Part shown: positions 32,372 through 44,288 of the stretch, piece after piece
How the letters are laid out: every line of letters starts with the position of its first letter
How positions within the stretch are numbered: position 1 is the first letter of the stretch
NCBI GenBank assembly: GCA_022497145.1
Contig: MU385911.1
Coordinates: 124,001 to 188,000 of the forward strand
DNA: 64,000 nucleotides
Source of the DNA: Rostrohypoxylon terebratum
Taxonomy: Eukaryota; Ascomycota; Sordariomycetes; Xylariales; Hypoxylaceae
Reading direction: 5' to 3'
Translations under genes and position numbers: made by a program
The notes under the pieces: generated by a model
Seen by the model: the letters and a program-made list of their open reading frames with translations, nothing else
Database searches by the model: none
What the model was told of the DNA's origin: nothing

Positions 32372-33823
32372 ATGGCCCACTTGCTTGTCCCCGAGGGCCG
32401 AGAGCGGAGGGACGTGGTTCGATTCGGCCTTGATAAATTGAGTGATCCCACCATTGCTCAAGCTGTTGTGATGCTCAGATTCACGAAGTCTGGATCAGGT
32501 GCGGTAACGTAACTTTAGGTTTCGCGACATTCATATATCACTGTAAATATTATTGCTAATCTCTCTGGATATATATCTAGATATGGGCGGCAACGGCTTT
32601 TTCATTAATATCCCAGGCCAGGACAGAGCGATAATTCTCACTGCGGGGCACAATCTCATCGACGAGACTGGCAATAGGACCACACGCCTCAAGGCTTGGT
32701 GGCGAGGGACTACCAAATGGGCCGACATAGCCGAGAACGATATTCGGATTAGTAGTAAATACTTGCAAAAGCCCACCTCAGAGTCCGCGATAGATGATTT
32801 TGGGATAATCTCATTGAGCAAGAACAATGATCCTCCGCCCCCCACAACCGCGTTCGGCTTTTCTCTGAGGCTTGACGAAGAGATTAGGATCGATGGGCAA
32901 TGCAATATTTCGAGCTACTTAACGGGAACCACGCAGGGTGATATGCCAACCCGGAGCACAGGATCATTCGTGAATCCGTTCATCAGGGAAGACCAACTTG
33001 AGTATCTAGTAACGACAGAAGCCGGCATGAGTGGATCTGCTGTGTGGGTTGGATACAACGGCAAACCGGTTGTCGTGGCGGTACAGTAAGAAGATACATC
33101 TTGCATCTATCCACACACTTCTCTCTTTAGCTAAACCTAGACCTAACCTACTCTCTTATAGCAATTACGGGCCTAAACGTATCGGACCCCGGTATGGTAG
33201 CCTTGGCTCCCGTATAAATATGAAGATGATGCAAGAAATTTTAGAATGGACGGGCGTATACAAACAAGCCGTGAACATCATAGCCCAGCCGCCGCCTAAC
33301 AACAAAAGGAAACCTCCCAAGTATCCCCTTTGCATGATATGGTCTGAGCAGGACAAGATAGTTCGTGTCAATGTCAAAGACGATTCGGAGCCGACTACGA
33401 AGGAATCTATCTTCGAAGTACTACCGGTAATCTCTCCGGCTATCCTTGAGGGAAAGAAAGAATGGGAAGAATTCGGTTTCTCACAGCCAGACAACAGACC
33501 AGGTGCCAAGAATGGCGCCCGTCGCTGGATTTCATGGAACGTGGAGAAGTCAACAGTCACCTTTACGGATACCCTTGGAAGTTCACGGAGAGCGAGCTGG
33601 CAACCTTTCAAGGATAAAACAGCTCGCATCACACTTCGCTGGGATGGGAGAATATGGGATGTTGCCATTCGAACAGACGAAGAAGTCATACCAACGTGGG
33701 ATTTGGAACTTCCTGGAGTTGAGTATACCGGCGTCGCATACCAGCCACGTTCTGGAAGCAACTTTCAAGTAAGTAAATTCCTTGAATGTTCAGAGATATG
33801 AAACTTCATATCCATAGTTCTAG
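32372..33823 (+). CDS. Trypsin-like serine protease with C-terminal extension
   Basis: Four exons (32372-32498, 32581-33085, 33162-33768, 33818-33823) give about 414 residues. Clan PA motifs are complete: His in AIILTAGHNL, Asp in AIDDFGIISL, Ser in EAGMSGSAVWVGY, followed by VVVAVHNYG with the specificity-pocket region. No signal peptide or transmembrane helix is seen, so it is likely intracellular, like HtrA-type or trypsin-like enzymes found in fungal immune-like proteins. The last 200 residues contain WSEQDKIVRVNVKDD, RRWISWNVEKSTVTFTD and ITLRWDGRIWDVAIRT, beta-rich and without recognised fold. The first intron donor (GTGCGG) is weak but is the only phase-1 site keeping the frame. The last exon adds one residue and the stop; skipping that splice would end at 33801. 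Active-site evidence is strong. Confidence 0.77.
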
Positions 33824-34620
33824 CTAATCCAGATCCCTTGGCCTTAAGGACTCGTATACGCGCTTTATTCTTCAAGATGCATAAGACCGTGGTAGTGGGT
33901 ACGTGCCAATACTTTATTTTCGATAGAGATTCATCCGGGTTGGCACGTCTAATAAGCATGATAATAGTCAGTTGCTATATACAACTGGACCTTCTATAAT
34001 ATGAATTTCTTTATCTAGAGAGACTTAAAATTCGTATGGTCGGGGGGTGCCAATGTTATGAACTTTATTACAAACCTGGGAATGTTCTCCAGGTTTGGGT
34101 CTTTTGGGTGAGATAACCATTTTAGAATAAAATTTCCAGTAGCTATTGGCATGAATACAATCATGTATTGTGATTAGGTAATCATGGAAATAGGGGGGCT
34201 GTATTACCTAAGCTAAGTCACGCTGGGCTTATGTAAGTTTTCAAAAACGGTTAGCTTACCTAATCATTCAGCTGGGGTTTTCTCGTAATATTGCAATCAG
34301 TCTCTACTTAGAAGAATACACTTATATACTTACCTGCGTATATAAGGCACAGACTTATAGACGTATGTACAGTCTAACGTACTTCATCGTTGGGTGAGTC
34401 GCTACGCACTGAGTGAAGGAAGGACGATGATGACTAGGTACTCCGACTACCTATAGGATGACGACATTGTGCATCCTTGCCAAGCAGTGAGATACTCCTC
34501 TTATCCCGCATTCTCGCAGTTTAGGTATCAAGCGTTACCCCAGACAACTTCCAAGTAGGATTTCTAGATTCATGTTATCCTTGAGTCTTGACTTGTTTTT
34601 TTTGGAAAGTGCCTATTACG
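33824..34620. other. Intergenic, no gene seen
   Basis: AT-rich, with an AATGTTATGAACTTTATT segment and several TAGGTAATC-type short motifs. It should contain the promoter of the esterase gene. Confidence 0.5.
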
Positions 34621-35964
34621 ATGGCTCCGCGAACTAAGGAAGAACTCCTATCGTATGGCGTCATGGACCCAGCCATGGTAGACGTGAGTCCCGCCCCGCA
34701 TCTAGAAATGTCTCACAGCATTTCCCGTCTTTGATTCACGACGCCGACAATGGAACAGGCACTAGCGCGGTTCCCAGTCCGGGACCCACAGCCCTCGGAC
34801 CCGTACTACGGCGACGAGAATCCTCATTCGCGGTTCCGACACCATCGAGCTGCCACGCTTCGCGAAAAGCATCATCTGCGCTACATACCAGGTCCGATTC
34901 GGGACCAGGTCAGCGAGGAAGATCGCAAGATTGTTATTCGCGATGGTGCGGAGATAATGGTGCGGATTTACCGCCCCGTGGAGAAGCCGGCGCGGGGTAG
35001 TCCCCTAATTGTCATGTACCACGAAGGTGGATTCAGCATGGGTGACATAAGCGACGAAGAGACGAATTGCCGACTCTTCAGTCGGGATCTTGGTGCTGTC
35101 TGTGTCAATGTTGACTACCGGTAAGCGAATTGAGAAATATGAATGAGAGTAAATGGGTTTCTAGTATGGAAAAATAAAAATTTGACGCCCCATGTTGATT
35201 AGGGGTAACTGATTAGGGGTAACTGACAGAATATGAATGATAGGCTCGCACCCGAGTACCCCTTTCCAACTTGGGTCAACGACAGTTGGGATGCATTGCA
35301 ATGGGTGAGTTTTCAAGCTCCTATCTTTGTATTATTTATGTACTCATAATTTGACTTCGTAAGATAGGCAGCCAAAAACGCTGAATCCCTTGGTGCAGAT
35401 CCGTCCCTTGGCTTCATCGTCGGTGGTGGTTCAGCTGGAGGTAACATATCCGCCGTCCTCTCACACATCGCGCGTGATGAAAAGCTCAATCCACCATTGA
35501 CGGGGCAATACCTCTGCGTACCGGTAATTATAGGCTTCACGCCGCCCTCATTAATCTCACCACTATATCGTCAGGAGTACCTCTCTCACCCAGATATCAC
35601 GACCAACATTGATCCGGTACTTAGAGTCGATTCAGGGGCGCAGTGGGCTGAGGCACTTCACGGACTTCTCAAAGCGCCGTGGACTGATCCGCGCATCACT
35701 CCTTTCTTATACGGCGGGATGGAGAATGGACATCGTGATCTTCCACCCGCATATTTTCAGGTATGTGGCATAGATCCTCTCAGAGACGAGGGTTTAATCT
35801 ACGAGAGAGTGTTAAGGGAGGAAGTGGGCATAAAGACGCGGCTGGATTTGTACAAGGGATTCGGTCACTATTTTTGGACCAACTGGCCCCAACTTGAGCA
35901 GAGCCGCCAGTTCGTGGAGGATACCCGTGAAGGTGTGAAATGGCTCCTTGAGCAGAAGCAGTGA
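34621..35964 (+). CDS. Alpha/beta-hydrolase fold-3 esterase (HSL-like)
   Basis: Four exons (34621-34683, 34759-35120, 35244-35304, 35368-35964) splice in frame to 360 residues. The oxyanion-hole box is MYHEGGFSMGD, the nucleophile elbow GGGSAGGN, the acid in CGIDPLRDEG and the catalytic His in KGFGHYFW. NVDYRLAPEYPFP, formed across intron 2, is the conserved motif following the oxyanion box in this family. All triad members are present, so an active carboxylesterase or lipase-like enzyme is expected. No signal peptide was found; cytosolic. Typical substrates are short-chain esters, including fungal polyketide or mycotoxin esters, but nothing here fixes the substrate. The next plus-strand gene is a HAD hydrolase, so the two may form a small catabolic pair. 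Confidence 0.85.
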
Positions 35965-36601
35965 TTTTCTTGGGATATTTATGCGAATTGCTTAGACGAA
36001 AGTCCCAGGCTCAATTGATGACCGGAAATTCTCTTGTTTACCTACATGGGTAGCTGGATAGCTACGGAAACGTTATCATTTCAGTCATTCCCGCGTATTT
36101 CCGTATCTTGAGATTCATTACGGAAGCTAATCTATTTATGCTCGCCGAATGATTCAATTGAAAGCGCGGAAGTTACGACCCATGCCGGTCTCCGCTTTGC
36201 GGTGGTCATTTACGCCCTTGCCATCCTGCACTCCCTCCGAAAGACACGGGGTCTCCACCCACTGCTTACCCAAAATGGCAACTCAAGGTATGACAATCGC
36301 GGATCAGATCTACGATTCGCTACTCCGTATATCTGTAAGAATCATTGAGAGTGCTAGAGTTGGGAAATTTTGGAGATGTTCGTGAGGGGTTCAACTTTTT
36401 TGGGCAATCACCTACTCCTTATTCGCAAAGAGTGATGTAATGTCAGGTTATACTTAAAAGCACCAATGACCCAAGCAAATCTGAATATACCTGAGTAAAT
36501 CTAAAATATTATATTCGTTGATCATAAACCGACAAGCTTGTCCAGTTGATATCTCAATAGCTTCACATTTCAGACATCATACTACGCCGGGATAGGAGAA
36601 T
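35965..36601. other. Intergenic, no gene seen
   Basis: Between two plus-strand hydrolase genes. A 78-codon frame at 36149-36385 lacks any motif. The stretch just before 36602 would be the HAD gene promoter. Confidence 0.5.
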
Positions 36602-37475
36602 ATGGCATCCGAAAATAAATACCCTGATCTGACAAGTTTCAAAGCTCTGAGGTGAAGCCGACTCCATTCTCAAACTAATGGCATAATTGCAGGAGACCTG
36701 TAATACTAACTCATACTTCAGCTTTGACTGTTATGGAACCCTCATCGACTGGGAGACCGGTTTTCTCAACACCGTCCAGCTCTTAACTTCCCAACTCCCC
36801 GCACGCCATCCCCTAAACACGGACCCACCTCTCGAAGCAATGCGCCTCCTCAACGACAAAGCGAACTCCTACGAGCGGGAGCAACCCACACTCCCCTACA
36901 ACGAGCTACTAGCCGAAGCTATAACCTCGTTCGCGAAGACTGATCTACAGCTATCAGGTCTTCCCGACAGCTTCGCCGAGCCCTTCGGCAACTCCCCGGG
37001 GACCTGGGTCGCGTTCCCAGACACAATCGCCGGGCTACAGAAACTAGCTAAATATTACAAACTGGCCATCCTATCGAATGTAGATAATCAAAACATCAGC
37101 GCGACTGTGAACAAGCAGCTTGCGCCGGCGAAATTCGACGCTGTGTACACGGCGCAGGATATCGGGTCTTACAAGCCTTCTCACAAGAACTTCGAGTACT
37201 TGTTTGAACATTTGAAACATGATTTGGGGATTGATAGGGATAAGGGTGAGTTGTTGCATGTCGCACGTAGCTTGCCGGCGGATCATGTGCCGGCGAAGGA
37301 GCTGGGGTTGCCGAGTGTATGGATCTCGCGGGGTGGGGAAAAGAAGACCGGGAGGGGAGTTGGGGGTGATTATGAGGCGTTGAAGGATAAGGTGGTTTTT
37401 GGGTGGCGGTTTGATACGATAGGGGCGTTCGCGGATGAAGTCGAGAGACAGTTTGTTGCTAAGGGGAAGGCATAA
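36602..37475 (+). CDS. HAD-superfamily hydrolase, 2-haloacid dehalogenase type
   Basis: Two exons (36602-36651 and 36722-37475; intron with TACTAACTC branch point and TTCAG acceptor) give 267 residues. The motif I nucleophile is created by the splice: KALSFDCYGTLIDWE. Motif II is LAILSNVDNQ, motif III Lys is in DIGSYKPSHKNFEYL, and the motif IV region reads HVARSLPADHVPAKELGL, diagnostic of haloacid-dehalogenase-like fungal proteins. The cap domain spans about residues 25-105. Substrates of fungal members are mostly unproven; 2-haloacids or phosphate esters are possible. Its 3' end lies about 120 bp from the convergent 3' end of RRN9. Confidence 0.88.
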
Positions 37476-37594
37476 GTCGTGTTTTCCACATGAAAAATCG
37501 TAGAAACCTGACGAATTATGAGAAGAGAACATGAAACTAGTGCCATCTTACTGAGTTCCATATGCGCGATGTAGATTTCAGGACCATCCAACAT

Positions 37595-40013
37595 CTACTC
37601 ATCATACCCCCTTTCACCCATCCTCACATCCCCATCTCCATCGTCCCCGCCATCATCGTCCGCCTCGCTCTCCCCCCTCCCCTTCCCCTTCCCTCTACTC
37701 TTACCCTTCCCCTTCGTAGTCCTATACCCACCTTTCCTACTCCTACTCCTACTTCTCTCTCCTGAATCAGCCGCCCTCCACCCTGGCCTCATCCTAATTG
37801 GCTTCAAAAAGCCATCGAGGTGGACCGCGCCATACATCTCATCCTCACTATCAACCTCCTCCGCCGTCTCCTCTCCCCCCTCACCAGGTGTCGCACTCGC
37901 AGTAGCAGTCCACCCATGCACAAGTTTCAAGTGCCTAAGTAAATTAGTCCGCCGCGCGAAACCCTCCCCATCCGCGGCCCGCGGACAATCTTTGACCGAG
38001 CACACATACGACCCAGGCGCGGAACCGGAGCGCGAACGACTGCGCGCGGGAGCCCTCGACCCACTTCGCCTGGAAGAAGGTCCCGCCTCATCTTCCGACG
38101 TAGCACCCGGTCCTATACTCCCCCTATTCGCGCCTCGCGTACGTATCGGAATCTTCATCTGCCCTCCCTCACCCGCACCTACGCCCACACCTACGCCCTC
38201 CTCTTCCCCATCGACCCCCAAATCCACCAAAGGCGGATACGCCATCCCCGGCTCATACACCGTCTCCCTCCCACCCTGCACCTTCCTCGCCCCAGCCCCC
38301 AAAGACGTAAACGCAGGCCCCTCAACCAGCGTCTGCAAGCCCAAGCTCTGCCCGAACAGATCCGCGCACCGCCTTGCGGCGCGGTCCAGGGCCGCGGGCG
38401 GGAACCCGGCGAGCGCCGCGGCGCCGAGGACGTCGCGCCAATCGCGGAGGCCGACGCGGTGGCGGGAGAAACCACGGCTCCTTCTACGGGCCCGGCTATT
38501 CCGGCTCGCCGTGGTGGACGCGGGGGAAGCGCGGGCGGGGGCGGGGGCGGGGGCTTTGCGCTTGCGGCGGCGCGTGCGCGGGGAGATCGGGCCGGCTGTT
38601 TCGTCGCCCGAGGGGACGTTGCCGCTATCGATCGATCTTGCCCTCTGCTGCCTTTCGCTTACTTGCTTCGGCGCGTCTGAGACGGACTCGGGTTCGGGTT
38701 CATCGTCGGAGAAGACGGGGAGGGGCTTCTTGCGCAGTCTAGCGATGCGGATGGCGAACTGCTTGTCTGTTTCGCCGTCGAGACGGGCATACGTCTTTTT
38801 CGGCCGCCCGGTGCGCTTTGCGGGGACGTCGCCTTCTTCCTCGGTCACGAGGGGTGTAGGTTCCCGCGGCTGTGACCGCGCGCGAGATTGGTTGCGGGAT
38901 GAGGGCCCGGGAGGTCTGCCGGGAGCGCGCTTCTTGCTGTCGGCGGCTGGCGTGCGCGAACGTGGTCGGGACATTCGTCCTCGGCTGAAGCTACTGCGGC
39001 GCGAGGAATCAGACGCCTCTGAGTTACTAGAGTCAGATTGATAGTTAAGGGTAGATTCCTGCACGTTGTGTAAAACCTTAAGCGTCGCGTCTAATTGGGT
39101 AAGTATGTGTCGTACGGTCGGACGTAAAAGTTTGTAAGATAGATCGTCATCCGTAGAGACCTCCGGCTTTAGAAGAGGTTTTTTGTCCAGCTCGACTCGT
39201 GGTTTTGGATCAATATCCATCTGCTCACCGCTAGCGATTTCATGCTTGACAGATTTCGATCTTGATCTTGACCGTGATCTGCCTTTTGACCCCGATCTAC
39301 CGCTCGCAGACGTCGACGCCACTGTCTCTTCGTCCGACATCTCATCTTCATCCTGACCAGACCCACCATCCGCATCTTCATCAGACACTGTAGGTTTGGC
39401 CCAAGGCCTAGCATTGAATTTCAACCTGGCCGTCTTTAGAATCTCGCCGCTGATAATCTCCTCCAAGGCCGAGCTCGGCATCTCGCGAACGCGTCTTCGG
39501 AGAGTAAACCGCTCATCTGGATCATTCATCCGACTATCCTGTAACGACGGTACCTTATCCGCGCGCATCGGCCAAGCCGTCCATGATCGCTGTGGTAGCC
39601 ATTCATCTGGCTGAACGAGCTCTCCCGTTGTGGCGTTGACATCCTTACTTGCTTGTCAGCATGTGAGTCGCACAGGTTCCTTCTAATTCATGTTGCGCAC
39701 AACGACTTAAAAAAAATCATTCAATCAATCAACCACATACCTTTCCAGTTACTGGCCCATCCAACGCCACCCCCTCTTTGATTTTCCTGTACCTTTGCTT
39801 CAGTGAGAACGCATTGTACAAATGCACTGATAGATCCCTGTCCTGAATTTCTTTGAGCGCTGTCGCTGTAGCAATTTCTTCACTATTGTAGTTCCGCCAC
39901 GTAGTTCTTGGACCGTGCCACCGATTAGGTCGCTCATCTTCTTCAAAGTCAGATAATTCGTCGTGGTCTTCGCTAGGCACATAATCATCCGAGTCGTTTG
40001 CTGCAGATGCCAT
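37595..40013 (-). CDS. RRN9: RNA polymerase I initiation factor Rrn9
   Basis: Subunit of the upstream activating factor that recruits RNA polymerase I to rDNA promoters. Two exons (40013-39741, 39643-37595) give 773 residues. The Rrn9 signature is in exon 1 and its junction: LSVHLYNAFSLKQRYRKI and then DEWLPQRSWTAWPMRADKVP. After this comes a very long, low-complexity, Ser/Arg/Asp-rich region with SRSRSRSKSVK. Near residue 690 there is a single C2H2-like finger (YVCSVKDCPRAA, then RTNLLRHLKLVHG). The C-terminus is basic and Gly/Asp-rich. The GC-rich repetitive code also produces a long but meaningless antisense frame. The intron is 97 nt with an AAG acceptor, inferred from the clean frame. 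NOP7 lies immediately upstream on the same strand, about 290 bp away, so two ribosome-biogenesis genes are adjacent. Confidence 0.85.
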
Positions 40014-40301
40014 GGTACACCTGCTTTTACGAGCCTCAAATTGGGAGAGGGTGAGTGGGTTTATGAAGAGATTAAGTTTTCTTAAGTTTTCTTCAGTCTT
40101 GTAGATTTCAACTGATATAAAAAAAAATTCCCCCAAACCCAATTAGGTTGAGCCGCGAAACCCAAATAGTAAAACATGACGCTATTCACATCATCAGGTT
40201 TTTAAGTAATGTATAGTTAACACAAACATATGATTGGGTGTTTCCAAGTCACTTATAATGATATTTTCACAAAACTACCTCGATAATCTATATGTAATCC
40301 A

Positions 40302-42406
40302 TTACGCCTTTGCTCTCGCTTTCTGCTTCTCCAGTTTTCTCCTCTTTTCCCTAAGCTTCTGGTCTTCTGCGCTCTTCTTATCATTGGTGTACTGCATCTG
40401 TTCGAACAGCTTTCTCTTCTTTTTGCTGAGCATCCCCTTTGCTCTTTCGAGGTCTTCTGCCTCCTCTTTGGCTTGCTTCGCTAATCGTTTCCTTGCCTCT
40501 ACCTTGGCCTTAGCTTGAGGATTTGAGGGTGTCTGCTTAACCGGCTTGCCTGTCAATTCGGCTTCGAGTTCGCGTTGATACTGCAGTTCAGCAGCCTGTT
40601 CGTCATCCTCTGATTCATTTGCATCATCTCTAGCGGTTTTCTCGTCGTCGGAGAAACCTCGAAATTCACCATTATCGCCATCTTCGTCTTCATCATCGGA
40701 TTGAGCAACTTTCATGCTCTTAACAGCGAGGTCATCGCCCATTTCCTCATCCTCATCTTCATCAGCCTCGTCTTCATCCCCTTCTTCTTCGCTATCCGCC
40801 AGTGCCTCGCCCTCAGTCTGTTGCTCTTCTAGAGGAATCGTTGGATCGTACGCTCCTTGTGTATTTTGTACGAACGGGCTCAGATGAGGGGGTAGCGAGG
40901 TTCCAGGGGCGTAGAGGTCTGGCCGTTTCATTTCGCCGTCATTTATACTATCCCAAACCCACTGAGGTTGTACATAGGTTCGGCCAGGCATTCTTTTGTT
41001 TGCTTCGAGCTTCTGGGATGTCTGGTTGTCCTCGCCATCACCCTCTTCTTGCATAGAAGCTTGTATGACTGGGCGATCGACAATTTGATGAGTGATAGAT
41101 GAGTCACGCTCGTCCGTCGTGTATGCGCCCTCGCCCAGCACGGAATCCCAGCCGATACGCTTGCAGCCAAACGCGCGGAGTATAAACTCGAGAGGTTGTC
41201 TAGGGGTTTCTCGGGATAGGTAGAATGTGCAATTTGCGAACAAAGATTCGGGTTCGTTGCCTGAGTATGTAGGTTGAGGAAGGATATCACCGCCTGGCGC
41301 AGCCGGCTCAAATTTGTCGATCGCATCAGTTGCAACATCGTCTTTATCCGCTTCAGTCTCAGCTTTATCCCCATCGACATCAACTTCTCTCATCTCTTTG
41401 ATAAGTTTATTAACTTCAGCTTGGGTCTTTGGGTCTGGTTCAGCTTCAGTGTTGGTATTAGTTATTTGCGCAGGGGCTTCGCTTGTAATAGCAGCCGCAC
41501 TGCCCTCGAGTTGGAAAGCGCCTAATTCGCCAGCTTTCTCGTCTTTAGCTTGGTCGAATTTTGGTGGGTACTTCAGGCCGACAGAGGTATATAATCTGAA
41601 GTTCACAAAACCTAGAAGGGTCATGTAGAACTCGACGAAAGTACCCATGATCCTGAAATCGATGTCTCCTACAATTCGCTGGTTGAACTTGTACGGCACA
41701 AGCCATAAGATGTCCTCGCCCTGGATGTTGGCCTGGTAGTAGATACCCTTGATAGATAAGAAAGACTTGCGCAAGCTTTGGGATACGATTAAGTAGTGCT
41801 GAAATTCTAGACACAGCCGTTCGCATCGCGCGATCATCTTAGCAGGAACGGTAGAGGTAGAAGGGAGATTGGCGAATAGGAAGAGCATGGAGAGACAGTC
41901 GTCGAGATCGCGCAGAGCGTCAACGAAGGTCGGGTATCGTTCTCGAATGACATGATCCAAGGTATAGCGAGGTTTTCCCGTCTTTTCTGGTCTTGCAGCA
42001 TTGCGCTCAAGTCTACTTGCGTCGCCAACATCTCCACGGCCGAGAGCTTTGGATATCTTCTTCTCGAGAACCTTCTGGTCTCTGAATTTCTGTAGCAAGG
42101 GTTCATGTAGGAGGTATTGGATATCCTTGGCATAGTAGAAGGTGGTCGAGGCCGTGGAGCTTTTGGAGGCCTTCTTTCTGTTTCGAGGTTCTCTCGGGAA
42201 TATTCTGGTCTCTATATCAGTGACTGCTCAAGCATGCGATGACACCATGTACAGATATGAGAAAAGTCAGAAGAACTTCCTTACCCTTTCCATATGCATA
42301 GCTTTCGGAAATCTGGAAGACTGATCTGGAGTTTCTTCACGGCAGCCGTTCGCGTGATATAATTTTTGGCGTTTCCGGACTCGCCCTTCTTCTTTATCCT
42401 ACCCAT
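40302..42406 (-). CDS. NOP7: Pescadillo homologue Nop7 (60S assembly)
   Basis: Component of the PeBoW complex (Nop7-Erb1-Ytm1) needed for 27S pre-rRNA processing and 60S biogenesis in the nucleolus. Two exons (42406-42285, 42204-40302) joined by a phase-2 intron give 674 residues. The start MGRIKKKGESGNAKNYITR, LYVSLPDFRKL-like join, and PREPRNRKKASK are typical. The pescadillo N-domain continues with LRDLDDCLSMLFLFA and GIYYQANIQGEDILWLVPY. A BRCT domain is present (SLFANCTFYLSRETPRQPLE and YVQPQWVWDSINDGE). The C-terminus is acidic (EEGDEDEADEDEDEEMGDD) followed by a basic coiled coil. Length and order match other fungal Nop7. Divergent from PIG-U. Confidence 0.94.
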
Positions 42407-42883
42407 TTTAGCGATTTTGGTTTACTTGCTCCTTCTTTTGCGTATGTTCGGTTCGTTCGTCGAAATACCGAACAGTTGATCCAGTGAAACTGAGAAGATC
42501 TTGAGCTCGACTGAAATCCGATCGAATAAATCGATAAAAAAAGGTTCTGGCCCCACTAAACTTTTTTTACTGCCACTAAAGTAATTGCCAAATTTGACCG
42601 CTTGCTTAAAGTGAAGAGCGAAGCCGTTATTGCTCTAGCTTCTTTATCGATAAGCTAAGGTTTAGCTGCCAGCAATGCAGTTACCGTTCGCAATAGTCTA
42701 AGCCCTGCAAAACCTCCAGCTGGAAAGAGCTAAGGTGTTCCTATCGAATTTCGAGAATACTACGTAGTACGAGCATCGAATACCTGAGTACATCCCAAGA
42801 CCAAACGAACTCAGTTCCTTCATCTTTCATTCTCAAGTCTTAAGTCTCAAAATCATAACCATCCTCGACGATGGAACTGCATT
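42407..42883. promoter_or_regulatory. Divergent promoter of NOP7 and PIG-U
   Basis: 477 bp between two outward genes. An inverted repeat GTTCGGT ... ACCGAAC with a 14-nt spacer lies at about 42448-42475, and the repeated TATCGATAA sequence near 42530 and 42647 could bind a homeodomain or DREF-like factor. No experimental support; purely visual. Confidence 0.4.
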
Positions 42884-44288
42884 ATGAGTCGCGGTAAAAT
42901 GCATTTCCAGGAGACAGCCGGTTTATATACCGCCGCTGCTCTGCTGCGACTAATTCTATACTTCTTCTTTCCCGGACTGCCAGATCTGCTGACCGACCGA
43001 GTCGAGATTTCGACTCCCGTAACGAGCTTCAAGAGATGTAAGGAAAACCAATCAGCTTCGATATCTGATATCAGATATCTATAAACTAGAAACTTACAAT
43101 TATTTAGTACAGGAAGGCTTGTTTTTGTATAAACATAATGTCTCGCCTTATGATGGCGGCGTCTACCACCAAGCTCCATTACTCCTCCCGCTCTTCTCCC
43201 TCCTCCCCGATCCGGCGACGTATCCCATCTTCGCGTACATACTATACATTATAGTCGACCTGCTAAGCGCCGACGCGCTTTACAAGATTGCAGAGTCGGG
43301 TGAAGCTGGCGCATCACGACTCTTCACTTCAGCTCGCAAGGACAGAAAGTGGAGCGGATACATCGTTGCGGCTATGTACGATGATTAGTGATCCCTATGT
43401 ATCGCGCAACGATTTACTAATAGAGAATACAGCTTCCTCTTTAACCCGTTCACGATTGCGACATGCATGGCTCGACCAACTAATGTTTTCACCACATGCG
43501 CCATCCTGCACGCAATAGCGAAGGCGATATCCGGAAACCCATTCAACTCTATGCTAGCTTTTTCGTTCGCGACTTACCTCTCCATGTATCCCGCATTACT
43601 TCTACCACCACTAATACTGCTCGCATACGACCGGCAACATGCTTCAAACAAGATATCATCCCTACCACAATTTGCAGCTATCAATGTTACGGCAGTGTCA
43701 CTCTGTCTCTCTGTACTATTTGGGGTCTCCTACCTCCTCACCGGGTCTTGGGAGTTCCTCGCTTCGACTTATGGCATCCAATTGACATTAACAGACCTTA
43801 CGCCCAACGTTGGGCTGTGGTGGTACTTCTTCGTCGAAATGTTCGACAGCTTCCGCGCGTTCTTCCTAGCTGTATTCTGGCTACACCTCTCGTGCTACGT
43901 GGGCGGACTTTCAATCCGAATTCGGACACAGCCACTTGCCGTACTCACCATATTGCTTGGTATCTTTGCTATCTTCAAGCCCTACCCCAGCATTGCTGAT
44001 ACGAGCTTATTCATCGGCATGGTGCCGTTGTTTAGACATATATTCCCCCTCTTGCGATACAGCTTCTTATCCGCGTCCACCATACTCTACTCCACCTTTT
44101 TGGGACCCTCATTCTACTACCTGTGGATCTACGCGGGCAGTGGAAATGCCAATTTCTTCTACGCCATCACTCTCGTGTGGAGTCTGGGCCAAAGCTTGCT
44201 TGTTAGCGACCTGGCGTTTGCCGTACTCCGTGACGAGTGGGAGCTCGAGCGCCCCGAGATGGTTGGGAAGGAAATCCGACAGATCTAG
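42884..44288 (+). CDS. GAB1: GPI transamidase subunit PIG-U (Gab1/Cdc91)
   Basis: Multi-spanning ER membrane subunit of the GPI-transamidase that attaches GPI anchors to proteins. Three exons (42884-43037, 43108-43375, 43433-44288) give 425 residues. The conserved first loop forms across intron 1: TSFKRLQEGLFLYKHNVSPY followed by DGGVYHQAPLLLPLF. Further features are FLFNPFTIATCMARPTNVF across intron 2 and many hydrophobic helices (for example FAAINVTAVSLCLSVLFGVS, LWWYFFVEMFDSFRAFFLAVF). About eight or more helices can be counted. The short C-terminal tail is charged. The start at 42884 is the first ATG in the frame. Good match to PIG-U in order and length. Confidence 0.93.

Noticed and set aside
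17347..37500. A secondary-metabolite gene cluster
   Set aside because: A regulator, a hydrolase and a HAD enzyme occur, but there is no polyketide synthase, NRPS, terpene cyclase, P450 or transporter; the dioxygenase at 8.8 kb is outside the region.
37992..39041. 349-codon plus-strand open frame opposite RRN9
   Set aside because: It mirrors the low-complexity Ser/Arg/Pro coding region of RRN9, which naturally keeps the complementary frame open. It has no domain, and RRN9 has a family signature.
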